Shown: piece after piece, positions 11,288-24,036 of the stretch | How positions within the stretch are numbered: the stretch's first letter is position 1 | Layout: each line of letters opens with the position of its first letter | Assembly (NCBI GenBank): GCA_026027325.1 | Contig: JAMSLZ010000019.1 | Location: forward strand, 62,001-126,000 | DNA length: 64,000 nucleotides | Direction: 5' to 3' | Origin: Actinomucor elegans | Lineage: Eukaryota; Mucoromycota; Mucoromycetes; Mucorales; Mucoraceae | Notes under the pieces: generated by a model | Databases searched by the model: none | Told to the model about the DNA's origin: nothing | Seen by the model: only the letters and a program-made list of their open reading frames with translations | Program-made: the position numbers and the translations under genes

Positions 11288-13740
11288 TCATTCTATGGAA
11301 AGCATTTTTCGAATAGAAGCCAATTCTTCTACTGATAATTGACCAGGAGCTGCAGCAGAAAACAACGTAGGATGCGTAGCAGGGCTCAAAAACTGATTGG
11401 AAACTCTAGAAAGTTTACCTAAAGGTCCCATATTGATAAAGATAAGCTCTTTATTGTTATCAGGATCAACGCAATGGCGGAATTTCTCCAATTCAAAATT
11501 ATCCCACATCTTGTTTGCATAACCGACAAGCTTGATAACACCTGGGTGATCATGTTGATCGAAGAACTCCCTAGCTTTGCTATACATTTGGCTTATGACA
11601 GAATCCGACCAAGAATAGCGATGCACAGGATCGTGAAATGAAGCTATAATCTTCGTGACAGGATACCGCGTTTGAAAATAGCTTGCTTCATTTACAATAA
11701 CCGAGAATTGGCCATCGGAGAGCGTCGTTAGTTCGACATCCACATAATCGCAACCCCAGTAGAGGCCCCACTGAAGCAATTGATAGTAAAGATCTTTGTC
11801 GGCAGGGTCAAATTTCCCAGCTTGAGGAACAGTTCGCACTGTGTAAATGATAGGCAAGTTAGTTAATTGGCGAAGATGCGCCAATTGAGCCCCTGCGGTG
11901 TTTATCCAAGCTTGAGCATCTTTTTTCATGGGAGTTAAATAGTCAACCCTGAACTCAATAGCGTCGGCCTGTTCTACCCATTGATTGAATAGAGTGGGAA
12001 CAACAGAATCGTAATTAGAGACTGTAGGTGTGATAAATGTACTCTGAGTTCTTCTGAGTGAGCTGATATGGCGACGCGATGGATGCAGTATATTCTTGAT
12101 GAATCGCATGGCTTGTAAAAGAAGTTGACTTGTGGTTTGCTGAGGTAACACTACATATTCATATCTGCCGGTACAGACTTGAGTAGATCCAGCTTTACTT
12201 GTAAAATAAATGATATAGATATTGTCCCGAACGTCTTCGTTAAAGCATTTAATCTCGCTGCCTCCATTCTTTTCTAAACAAGTTAAACCAAATTTCTCGC
12301 ATAGGACAGATGATAGCTCTTTAATGAAGCCGCGCATATCTTCTTCCGCTGACAAGAGCCTGAAACATGCCAGCCCTCTCCAATTCTCCTCATTTTCAGT
12401 TGTTGCATGAACTGACTTTGTAGTAATCAGATTATTATTTTCAGTCTTGATATACTTTGCCAAGACACTTTCAAGAGCCGAGTCTGGTACATCTGAAGCT
12501 TTTTGTTCCAGCGTTTTACCAATCGCACTCAACAGAACAATGCGTTTTTGTGCTCCTTTGTTTTTTTTATCGACTTTCATTGTATTCATTACATCATTCA
12601 GTAGTAGCTTTTCTTTGGTATCTTGATCAAACTCAACAGGCAAGTTATATAATTCGAGACATTTCTTGAGACGGATCAAGACATCGGGAGAGCAATAGCC
12701 TAGACTAATAGATAAGTCAATTTCATGTAAAAGTCCAAGAGAGACACATTCGCCATGGAGCCAAGTAGGAGACAACAGGGCTTCGTAAGCGTGACCAATG
12801 GAATGTCCAAAATTCAAGAGGCCACGCAGACCACCTTCTCTTTCATCTTCAGTAACGATTTTTGCCTTGAATCGAGCAGATGCGCCAATCACACTTACTA
12901 AAAGAGCTCGATGCAAATCTACATTTACAAGTTCCTTGTGAGTTCGCTTATGAGGCAAGGACACCTAATGCTTTCTAAAACGAACCTGCTTCACGTTGAT
13001 TACACTTATCCGTGCAGTCTAGAATAGCGGATTCTATCTGACTTTTACAAGTTTCTAGCTTGATAAACTCTGTTTTACTTGATATAGCAGCTGTCTACAA
13101 AATGTTAGTATATAGTTGGCTTCGGATGGCAATAAAGATGGAGTCTCACCTTGATCACTTCTGCCATTCCGTTTGCCAATTCTCTTTTGGGTAGAGTTTT
13201 CAGCATAGCGAGATCCAAGTAAATACGTTTAGGCTGCCAAAAGGTACCGATCAAATTCTTGCCATGGGATGTATCAATAGCAGTTTTGCCTCCAATACTT
13301 GAATCCACCATGGCCAGTAAGGTGGTTGGTATCTGAACAAAAGAGATACCACGCATAAAAGTAGATGCTACATAACCAACAAGATCCCCTATGACACCGC
13401 CGCCAAGTGCAATTAAACAGGTATCACGAGTACAAGAGGAGTCTAACAGGAAGTCTTCAATAGACGCCTTAATTTGGCGTGACTTGGATCCTTCACCAGA
13501 AGGAAGGATACGTGATAGCAATCTTTGGTTATGATCCAAACGAGTTTGAATAGCTGTTATCATCTTTTGCAAGTACAGTGGGGCAATATGGTTATCAGTA
13601 ATGATAACAAAATTGGATACTTTATCGATAGCAGCTAATAAATCGGCGGCTATGTAGTCCATTAGATCGTATCCGATATGAATAACATTAGATACACCTA
13701 GAACTGAAATCGTTTCAATATGAGACTTGTCGACTATCAT
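11288..13740 (-). CDS. Bifunctional 3-dehydroquinate synthase / 3-dehydroquinase (reduced AROM, 776 aa)
   Basis: Three exons, 13740-13150, 13094-12986 and 12918-11288, in phase (776 aa). Residues 1 to ~390 are a dehydroquinate synthase with the NAD-binding ALGGGVIGDL, SSIGGKTAID and KNLIG motifs and zinc ligands Glu194, His272 and His288. Residues ~526-766 are a type I dehydroquinase with Glu555/Arg557, Arg595, catalytic His662 (SFHDP), Schiff-base Lys696 and Arg738 in LSR, ending in the AROM-like HPTLFSAAAPGQLS. Fungal AROM normally has five domains (~1550 aa). Here the shikimate kinase and shikimate dehydrogenase are absent. EPSP synthase is reduced to a ~50-residue vestige at ~412-459 (GLACFR...KFGLTC...GGSEI, like the GIANQR...KFGV...EI end of EPSP synthase). 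Predicted activity: DAHP to dehydroquinate to dehydroshikimate, in the cytosol. The start is placed at the Met just before the DHQS fold, not at an upstream in-frame Met. Confidence 0.9.
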
Positions 13741-14567
13741 GATTTGAAAGGCTTTATAGCTAGTGTAGGAGAAATAAAAAGAAGCGAAGAAAGAAACGAT
13801 GTAATTTAGGAAGTATTCTATTTGCATCTTTCAACTAACAGCGATGACAAACTTAACTATATCCTTCCTAGTATGCGTCATTACTTGCCTAAACTTTGTT
13901 TAAATACTCAATGTGCTTTCAGCGTTTTCGTTTGCAGTATTTATAGAGATAATACTCACTATGAATTAGTAGGTTTATACTTATATATATATACCAGAGG
14001 CTTATAGATAAACTAGTCAGTTAATTTTTATGTCTTTATAGCTGCTGGACTTATATGTAAGAATAATACTGTCGATGACTTTCTCGAATTAATGAGCTTA
14101 CTGTAAAGTTTTACTAATTTCATTGGCTTACATAGGTTGAACACTGAGTTCATAGTGCTCTGGATATAATACTTAAAACGACAGGAATGCGTATCTAGAT
14201 GGATGAATACGAGACAGCGTATCAAATATGAAAACTATATAAAAAACAAACATACCTTTTTCAAACAACTGGTTCTTACAGCTATATGCATACCTACATG
14301 TACAGACGCTAGAGAGTCCCAAAGTGCACTGTTTTTAGATTTTAAGGCAAAATTGTTTCAACTTGCACGATAACAAGGGTTTTAATAACCTTTATAAAAC
14401 ATCTAAAGTGAGAATGCCCTCTCAGCTCGTTAAGTACTATGAACTCTGATGTTTGGTATCGACCTATGATGCAAAAGAACTTTGTGGTCCTCCATAAAAT
14501 GTCACATCTGTTTAGCCCTTCGAGTCCAGAATAAATTGCTACATCTGTCAAAGCCTCAATTTGACAT

Positions 14568-15010
14568 CAGATCCAACATTAGTCCAAAAATCTATATATC
14601 ATCCAATTCAGCTGAAAAAAAGATGTGCATATTTCAAAATGCTAGTCTCTGATATATTGTTTGCTCATTGTATTTTTAATTTTTTGGTAGGTTTAATGGT
14701 TATGGTAGTTCATTCCAAACATACACTAGGCACCAGATGCGATATTAAACCCAGGCTTGTGGTGGGATATAAAGGTCTTCATTGGATAAATGAATTGGGA
14801 GTAGTTTACTATTAACCACTGATGTACCATATACTAATTGAATCAAAGTTGAATAACAGATTCTAGCAGGTGCAGTTATTCATTATGAGGTTGGAATATT
14901 AATCTAATGCGATTTTTTTTGTTGGACTCTAAGTCCTGGAAGAGGATTGAAATCGGGATTCTATGTCATGTAGGGACATTTCTATCTAATGCGACATAAA
15001 ACCAGGGATT
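14568..15010 (+). repeat. Cluster of interspersed repeat copies
   Basis: Plus-strand cores at 14568 (CAGATCCAACATTAGTCC), 14733 (CCAGATGCGATATTAAACCC), 14901 (ATCTAATGCGAT) and 14984 (ATCTAATGCGACATAAAACC). The spacings of the first three are about 165-170 bp. The block GTAGTTCATTC sits about 30 bp before the 14733 core, as it does before the inverted copy at 24049-24064. Confidence 0.65.
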
Positions 15011-17051
15011 GTAGAAATATCGTTGAGAAACTAAAAATGGGAAAACTTTGTAAAGGCACAATCTTAAGCCCAAAATTTTCAATCTGGTTTTTATTTTGTA
15101 AAGCATAAAAACAGGGCTTTAGGAGCACAGCAAATTAATGATTTGTATCATATATATGAGTATGCAATTCTATTTTTGTTTAGTTTTCTTATATACAAAA
15201 TACTTTAGTTACGGCTGCATTACTACATAATCCGCATTAGTAAATCTATTGATTGAGGGAATAATCTAATTAAATAAATAATCCTCACGCCATGAGATAC
15301 AGTATCCAACCCTAGATAGTTTTTAAAAACGTACTGTTTTGCGTACTAACATTCTGTAAGTATTAAAAATGGATTAAAGTCTAGGCCAAATTTCCGAGTG
15401 AGCTCTAATATACATTGTCATATAAATTCTGACTTCTCCAATTAAATCAGATCGAATGTTGCAATAATAGCGCTAATGAGATTGATTGTGTCAGTTTTCT
15501 ATATCATTAAAAACATTTACATATATATTTTATAATTAAATTGTATTGCTTATTGTTCACAGCATTTGTTAATATTTTTGTTGTTGTTGTAAAGGATCTA
15601 ATAAGTCCCGATTAAGTAAGTTTAAGCTGGGTCCCAGGAACAGGATGCGTCCATTCTTAAATAAGATACTTCATTCCCACCTTTATATATATATATATAT
15701 ATATATATATGACAAAAAAATTGCGAATGACTGTACTATAATGCATCAAAATTCTCTTTCTTTTAGCACGTATGGTACCTATAGGCTGTTTCTAGTGTTA
15801 TTAAAAACGGATGCAAAAGAATTTTATCATTACCGTAACCTTTTCTTAGTTTTTATTGGATGACGACGATTATATAAAGAGAGCCTACCGTTAAAAAAGT
15901 AGCTACTTTCTGATGTTCTTCGTGTATACAATGTGCCAAACTTCGAAAGCCTAAAGAAATAGTGTCAATGTAGAAAAAACTTTTTTTTTCCGTTTCTTGG
16001 GTGTGCAAGCAGTGGTGGAGGAAAAGCATTCATTCTACAAACATAGAATACATAGCACACATAGCATGTACCATACAGTATGTAATGGATGTATATTTAT
16101 ATATTCTGATGCACAATTTTTTTTTTTTTTTTTTTTTTTTTACAAGTTTCTTAAAGTGATATGCGTACTTTAAAGGCCTAGAAAAGTAAGCCAGGCAGAG
16201 AAAGCATGTTTTAAAACCTATATCAATGCTTCTTTTTGCATGGAGAGAGGCAGAACGCATGAATGCATGTGAGTACTGTTATCTAAGCACTATGTCCATG
16301 GCCACAGCCGTTCGTATAGTGTTACGGCAATGGAGCCTTCATCCTGACCCAGTACATACTGTGCCGTTGTACCTTTGCGCTCCTAACACACAGACCGTTC
16401 TGCACTAATTTTGAGTTGTTTTCATTGCTGTCACTCAAACCTAGGATTGAGCCGGATCCAAGTGACATGACATTAATCTCGTTCTCTGACAATTCTATGT
16501 CTTTGGTGTATTTGGCATGTAAATGTATAACCGCCTTTTAATACGGGTGGTGATGATTGTCTCTTGTGAAAATACTGTAGACTTCTTTATAAGAGTCTTG
16601 ATTGCATTTTTCTTGACTTGGAGCTGCTTTTTCTGATGTAATCAACGAGCTTGATGCGTTTATTTTGCTATAGCTTGTAATCGCGGTGTTGACAAATGAT
16701 GAAGACATGTATTTGATAATGTTTTTTGTTCTCTTTTCTTTAGCAACAGTTGCCTTTCTCATTTTATATCTTTTTTTTTCTGGAGCGTTCAATCTCGAAT
16801 TCAAGATTTCTATTGTATATTTCGTTCTTTCAAGCAGGTATTCAGGCCAATCTTGTATTTATCTCAGTATGCTTTGTAATTCTTAGAGTATTAGGAGAGT
16901 GTGTAGTTCTTGCAAATTTCTTCTTGAAAAAATTGTGAATCATGCGTACAGTTATATTTTTGAGACTTTAAGTTATAATAGTATGTTGTTATACTATAAT
17001 ATGTATTTGGGAAAACTTGATTCATACAATATTATGGGGAGAAATGTGACA

Positions 17052-17090
17052 AGATGCGACATTGGACTGGATTTAATCGAAGTCTATAGA
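17052..17090 (+). repeat. Interspersed repeat copy
   Basis: AGATGCGACATTGGACTGGA followed by TTTAATCGAAGTCTATAGAT. It lies about 230 bp beyond the 3' end of the cyclase gene. Confidence 0.65.
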
Positions 17091-17319
17091 TTATGTATAT
17101 GTGAGAGAGGGTGTTTGGCCAATTGTTTTAATTATATATACGAACAATGTAAGATGAACAAGTGATAAGAAAACAACTATCAAAAAGTTCATTTAAATGA
17201 AAGAAAGAAAAAGAGTTGGTAACAGTAGAGATATTAAACATTATAAGAGCAGTATAAATAGATTAGCAGCAGCAGAAAAAAAAAGTATGATTATATACAA
17301 AGAAATAAAAGCTGAAAAA

Positions 17320-20300
17320 TTAGGCCTTTAGATCAGCTGGCGTATTTCTGGAATAGTAGTTGGCAGGGTCAGGATTGCAGTAAACATGAGAAGGAATGTT
17401 TAGATTTTCAAGATCGATCTTGGCCCGTTTAGTCCATTCAATGCGATCAGCAGGAGTAAAGGCGTATTTACCAAGATTAGCCCAATAGAACGCTTTGAGG
17501 AAACGAATCTCTTGAATAAATCGCATCTCTAAAACACCATGCTGAAGTACCATAAAGCCTTCTACGGTTCTACCGGTACTGATATAGGGCAAAGCTCTAG
17601 CTAGATACAAACAAGGTTGAGTAAATTCCCAGAATTTAACCTGTTGGAAAGCATGGTTGATTCTTGATACACCGAGAATAAATCGATCGTAATTTTTTGA
17701 GTCTCCAGTCGAAACAAAGTCTACTTGTTCATCCTCAACCATACAGTATAAGCCCATAGTAGCAAAGATCAAACCAAAAATGGGGAATATATTAGCTATC
17801 ATCGAAAAAAGATGTTAGTATAATTCGTTATATCAATTGTTTTCAAATGACTTACGGGTAACAGTGAGAAGGGGTAGAATAGCAACCAGACATCGCGTAT
17901 GTCTACGAGCATACTCATAGTTTCGACATCTTGCATAATAGCAGAGCAGTGTCCCATGGATAGCAATTCGATTGTAATCTGCAGAATGCTTCAAATGGGT
18001 TTCCAACAACGCCACAAAAGGCTCGCATTCACGTAGTCTATCCATGATTAATGCATTACCAATGTTATACACACCAAGCCAAATTTCTGCTTCAAAATCA
18101 CAATTACTATGAGCAGTATCTGCCATTTGTTTCAGCAAGACCAAATCGTCTGGTGAACTATCCAATGTGCCTTCAAATATACGCATCGTAATCACTAAAC
18201 CTACAGATCGATAGAATGCTTGACAATCCGTAATCACACCTAACGTCTTGACCGCCTCAATCGATTGATACAATAAATCTCTTGCATTTTTAAACTTGCC
18301 AGCAGCAAAACACAAGTGAGAGCAAATGGTTAGCGTATCCGCATCGTTCTTTTCGTCCATGTACTGTAAAGCTTTGGTGATATAAAAAATACTCTGTTCT
18401 TTCTCATCATTGAGCCAGCTCAGCAACGAGTTTCTTGCTAAAAACAAGGTATAATTGGGTCCCACTTCGTTCAAACGCTCACAGGCATTTAGACCCACAA
18501 GACACGTATAGACAAACGCTCGGCCTTTACCCGTATAAAAGTAGATATTGGAAAGTTGAGCCATGATCTCCACTACACGTTTACCAATCTCTTTTTTCAA
18601 ATCCTTGTCAAACTTGCGAAAGATACGCAGCTTACGATGGCGGTACTGTGCAAGACGATTGATCCAAAACTTGAATAGAAATTCGGGCTCGCTTTGCGGC
18701 CAAGGCTCGCCCAAACAATCCAATGCTTGGAAAAGAAAATGTTCACCTTCCTGTAGCTTGGTACGCATCGTAAAACACATGCCTAATCGGCGATAGATAT
18801 CGCTTCGATGAATGCGGCCGAATTGAGCAGCTAGGTCTTGGTTTTCATCGAGAATCTTGACAATACGTTCTAGATTACCTGTAGCTTCAGGTAGCAAATA
18901 GGATTTCATGTTCAAATCAGCTAGCGCTTCAAGATAGTAAAGCTGTTTGTCGAGACTGTCTGTTTGAAGGTAATGTCGTGTTACTTTACCCAAAAGGTCA
19001 GTGTAGTTTTCGCGTGTGAGTTGGCTTTCATAGTACTTTGCCAAGCGCCGGTGAAGATAAATACGTGTTTCATAGGATACCATGTCGTAGATGCTCTGAG
19101 GAATTGTGATATGAGCAAATGTGTAGACTTCACCATTGATTTCAAGAATACTGTCGTCTACTTTTTGTAAAAAATGATATACATCATATTTTTCAATCTT
19201 TTCGCGAACTTCAGCATCGTCTGTATCTTTAAAATCAACATTGTTTTCACGGATGACTGACTGAACTTCGTTGATGGTGAAATATTGATCCAAACAGCTT
19301 GCGACTGTTAAGAATTCTTGGTATCTGCCTTCTAATCTGTCAAACTGCATCTTGATAATGCGCTTGTAATCAAAGTTTCCTAGTAAGTCTTCCAGATCAA
19401 ACTTGTTACTACTGGGCACCAGTTCCCCTTCAACGACTGTTACATGATTGAAGTCTTTCAGAACAATAGCCATATTTCTTTTTGAACAGATTAGCGGTTA
19501 TATCACAATCCTTTTACATTACTTACTTGACATAGAGAGGATTACCAGCAGTACGTTTTTGTATCACACGCACAATCTCTGGACTAACGCTGGTAACACC
19601 AGCAGTTTGAAAGGTTTGAAGGATGATTTCACCTATTTCAGTTGCACCCAAACCATTCAAATCGATCTCTTCAAAATATCCAGTTTCTCGAAAGTCATTG
19701 ATGAATGATACATTGTAGTCTTTGACAGGACGAGTAGCCAACACCAGCAGCACTCTCTGGCAATGCTCATGAATGTGCTGTAGTAATCGAATAGATGCAG
19801 AATCAGCCCCTACAATATATGTATATATTAGTACAAGCGAGGTATGGATAATTAAAAGACTTACATTGAACATCATCCGAGATAAATACAAGGCCAACAT
19901 GCTCAGAGACATATCGGATCATACGCGTAATCAACCCAGTCAATAAAATATCTCGGCCTCGACCGTCTAAACGATGAGTATACTTGTTATCTTCTAAATC
20001 AGCCAAGGCAGCAAAAACCACCTTGAACAAGGGCAGAAATCCATCTTCTTCACCGCAGATGCGAAGACAACGTGCTATTAGCTCGACTATTTCATTGCCT
20101 GAGGCTTCTGCGTGTGGTTGATCATCGTAAGGTTCTTCAATTGATACGTTAGAATCTAACGTGGTGAGACGCATATTATCAACGTGATTGTTATTGCTGT
20201 CTTTGGTAGTTGTAGGTGAAGGAAGAACTGAGGACGCTGTAGAAGAAGCGACTGAAGTGCCACCGTTTGAGTGAGACTGTGTCGATTCATTCAAATGGAT

Positions 20301-22990
20301 GCCACCAGATCCACTCAAGTAAGGCACTTTACGCTTGGCGTTTTGAGGGACTTGACCTGAATCAATTATTTCAAATAATGCAAGCAAAATATTTTTGACT
20401 AGATAGTATTTGGAGCTTTTCTCAACTAGAAGAATTGGGAGTTAGCTTTGTGATACAGGAAGTTTTTTTCAGCTATACCTTCGGTAGATGATGACCAGCA
20501 GCATATAGTACCATGAGAACTAATAGTTCTACTCAGTGTATGACAAAAGAAGCTCTTGCCCACACCGGATGGACCTGAAATTACCAAGAAATGATGGTTG
20601 GGGGATTCGGCCCAGTCATCTACAAAGTAAGTAGCTGCACCCATTTCAGATTTATAGCCGATAAAATCCGAGTTCTTGTCGTGACTCTGTGTAGAGACGC
20701 GTTTGGTTTTCACTACGGCAAATCGAAGAATACCGTAAATTGGCACTGGCTTTATTTTGCCTTTAACAAACTTTTCACCATAGTCTTCGAAATCGCAGGC
20801 TCTTCCAATTTGTTGTTTTGTAGCAAAGTCGCAAACAATGTTTTTTTCGGCAAATGGGAACTTGAGCATACGTACTGCGAGGATGATGGTATCGCCTGCA
20901 ATGGCAGGATCTCTTCGATACGGGTTGCCTTGCGGTAAGACAGAGTTGAAAATGATGCCTGTAGACAGCGAAATAGCAAAGTCGTCCAAGAATTCTGTAA
21001 ACTTTTCTCGAAGATCAATCGCTGCTTTGGCTGCAAATACAGCTTCTCGTTCATGAGAGAGAGGTGGAAGACCAAATACTGCTAATAGCGTTGCACCTAT
21101 CATCAAATCAGTCTTTTTTCTTAAAAAAAAAACTATGCTAAAATAGAAGCTATACTTTACCTTTATCATCAACGGCAAATTGCTGGAGAATACCTAAGGT
21201 AATGCTATGAATAAACAGTATAAATAAATTTCGGTAAACGAACCTTCAAATTTCACTAATGCCTGAATAGTTGTATGAGCGGCTCTTTGAGCAAGTTGTA
21301 TGCCTTCAGGTGTAGCTACATTCAATTTTCCCAAGCTAATAAACATGATCGTGACATCTCTGAATTGAGCTGGAAAGTTATCATCAGGACTATGCTGTAG
21401 TCTGTATAATGCACTGCGGTTGATGTATTTGATATAATTTGGATTTTGATCTGATGCAAGTTCCAAGTAGGATGTTTCTCGTGTTCGTGGTATCAAAGGT
21501 TCAATGTTCAAAGTAGAAGCATGCGTCATTAAACCTGGTTTATCGGCTAAATAACTGGCATTGGATGTAGAGTGCTGTTTTCCATAGGTTGGATAATAGT
21601 GCCAACCTCCAGGTCCTTTGCGGTTAGGTGGATTGACAATAGCATCTGAGCTTTTTACTACATAAAATTGCTTGCGCTTTTCATAAGATAATGATATTGT
21701 TTGGTTTTGAAAGAGTTCAAAGGCTTCAGGCGTGATACTCATCTCGCCTGCTTTAGCAGCAGATAATGCATCCTCCAGTGATTCTACTGCTGGACCACAA
21801 ATAGCGTATTCTAAACGACCAGCGTAATCCAATATATAATCGATAGGATTTTCACTTCCATTTGTATTGATATAAGAGAACCGCTGCTTCTTATTAGTTG
21901 GTGTAGAAGGTTCAGCTTTTATATCGCCCAGAATGATATTGGTGACATCTCCACAAGAAAGAGCTATGTGTAACTCTAGATCAATAGCATCAGGCTCTTT
22001 CTTAGTTGTGTCACTTGTATCACTTGCTCTTCGGGTTGCATAAACTCTGTTTTTTCTTCCTTTACCAAACAATACAGGGATACAGTTCCAAAAGTTAAAA
22101 GCGGTCGAATATTCTTCTGGATAGCTGTCTATAGCCAGCACATGTTGGAGACTTTCCCGAGATATAGAGCCTTCACTATCCGTAGCATTCACACTACCAT
22201 CAAACAAAAAGAATCGCTGTTGCTCTTGGTCATTTCTTGCTCGGCGATCAATTTCGCCTGTTGCTGACGATCGATGTTTTGAACGCTCTTCTGCAGTCAA
22301 ATAAACTCGATAATGCGATTGTCTAGCTAATAATTGAAGTCCGCACTCAACTGCTTTTCGCACTAGCACATTTCTCGTTCGAGCAGCTGATTTCTCTTCT
22401 TCTACTATGGTTTCTTCATCTTCGAAATGATTTGCTTGAAAACTCACTAAAACTGCATCACCAAGAAACTAGGGTTGTGTTAGTAAAGACATCCATGCAT
22501 GAATTGAGAAAACTCACTTTTACAACGTCGCCACCAAAATGTTCAATGATTTCGATACACTAATATAAAATGATGAGTTAAAAATTGATATACTCTATGT
22601 ACTGCATATTACTTCTCCCATATAAGAACCTATTTCAAGGGCAATAGCTTCGGCACCAGAATCCCCTTTCTCGGTGGCCATCGAAGTCAGCTATGAAATA
22701 TAGGGTTAATATCACTCTATACTATCAAAATGACTAAAACTTTACAGCGCTGAAGCCTAAAAAAAGCCATGGTTAAATCAGTAGGGACACCTTGGAACAG
22801 TTATTTGTCAAACTAACCTACTACGTCCACCATAAGAACGACGCCAAATTGAGAATGACTATATGGAATTTCTAAATGCTCTTGCCTAGCATGTAAGGAT
22901 CTTACATACTAAATTGTTTCAGTTTCGGTTTTGTAGATTCCACCAACTAATGAATCTTACTTTTGCAATATACGGTGCTATGTTTAGCAT
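17320..22990 (-). CDS. ADCY10-type soluble adenylyl cyclase (1689 aa)
   Basis: Twelve exons keep phase: 22990-22961, 22908-22818, 22756-22746, 22690-22613, 22559-22518, 22468-21244, 21193-21161, 21096-20479, 20425-19865, 19809-19527, 19477-17856 and 17795-17320. The order of parts matches animal soluble adenylyl cyclase (ADCY10). The C1 cyclase half has metal-binding Asp38 (MVDVVGF) and Asp/Lys in GGDVVKFLGDA (81-88). The second cyclase half (from ~470) has ATLLAVFG in place of the metal site, as in family members. Then come a P-loop GPSGVGKS (~678-685), Walker B FISDDVQWAD (~890) and a long helical-repeat C-terminus. The family makes cAMP from ATP in the cytosol and in animals responds to bicarbonate and calcium; bicarbonate sensing here is inference. 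Exon 3 is only 11 nt (22746-22756) and supplies GFSA. The start Met 22990 gives a short MLNIAPYIAK leader; an extra 5' exon cannot be excluded. Confidence 0.88.
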
Positions 22991-23240
22991 ATTGTGTCTG
23001 CCTTTTAAAACAAGGGTCCTCTATTTTTTTCTTAAAAAACTTGGCTTTACTCTTTATTTTATTCGAAACAGAAGGAAAGAAAAGACTAATATAAGTTTTT
23101 TTTTTTGTGCTAAGCTTTCAGTGCAATATTTAGTTACTAATATAGAAACTAAAGAACAATTGAGCAATCTGCTGCCGATAAAAAAAAAAGTGACGTTCAA
23201 TCACTAATTGCAGTTCTAATGCTAATAATAAATTGTAAGG

Positions 23241-23447
23241 TCATGTTTCATATCCGTGTTTAAACTCGTAATAGCTGACAAGGCTACCTCCGCACAAACA
23301 TTCGCAACCAAAAGAGATCGACCTGTCGGTAATACCATGTTTCAAAGAATACGATGATTCGTCTGCATATTCTCCGCCAAGTGAATTCATAAATGTGATA
23401 TATATCTTGGTATCACCCCAGGTTGAAGCAGTAAACAGATGATACGA
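23241..23447 (-). other. Unassigned coding-like stretch (68 codons)
   Basis: The minus strand is open for 68 codons to TGA at 23241-23243, with balanced composition unlike the surrounding AT-rich DNA. The peptide contains TWGDTKIYITFMNSLGGEY and later ISFGCECLCGGSLVSYYEF. A second short open piece (IPEIRPTNPETFKDACFDF) lies upstream on the same strand at about 23550-23610. Together they could be the 3' exons of a small gene or the remains of one. No start, splice chain or family was established. Confidence 0.25.
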
Positions 23448-24036
23448 AAGTTTTTTTTTTTAAAAAAAAAAGGATCAAGTTATGATTCGCAATCACTATT
23501 CTATTCTATGCTCAGCAAATCAGTTATAATTCACTGTCTTTCAGAAAAATCAAAGCATGCATCTTTGAAAGTTTCAGGGTTTGTAGGACGAATTTCTGGG
23601 ATGGAATTGTTTGATCAAGACAATATACACACGAAAATTCAGTCACTGTGTTTTCTTATCTGATTTTTGAATAATAAAAATAATACCAATATGTAAACAA
23701 TGCATTAGCAGCATTTTCGTATAGTTCCCTTTCATATTAAGTGAAGCAAAAACCATGTTCTATTCCTTTAAAACCATCGAGTTTTCTTTGTTATAAACTA
23801 AATCGATTTGTTTTGCAATGATCAATCTAGCTTTTCATATATACAAAAAAAAAAAAGGCATACACAATGCCATTGCATACTTCAAATGAAGCAAATATAG
23901 TCCTACGGTGTATCATGCTTCTCAAACAATTTAATACATATATAAGCATATGCTGTTGTAGTTTTTATTTCGAAATTTTATTCGAACCTAAGGCAAATCA
24001 GGACCCAACATTTGATTCACTTTAATAACCAACCAG

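Larger units (their letters stand above)
13741..17319. other. Gene-poor stretch with repeat cluster
   Basis: 3.6 kb with no supported gene. It holds a plus-strand cluster of the interspersed repeat (14568-15010), a copy at 17052-17090, a (TA)n microsatellite at about 15683-15710 and a 25-nt T run at 16117-16141. The open frames at 16226-16408 (+), 16538-16804 (-) and 16899-17165 (+) show no domain. Confidence 0.6.

Noticed and set aside
12919..12985. Frame break between exons 2 and 3 of the AROM-like gene
   Set aside because: A 67-nt intron 12985-12919 joins the two frames and recovers the conserved DHQ synthase sequence.
15683..15710. (TA)n tract as a regulatory or origin element
   Set aside because: Simple microsatellite; several others occur in the window without a pattern.
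16538..16804. 88-codon basic minus-strand open frame
   Set aside because: Composition matches AT-rich background, no motif, no homologous pattern recognised.
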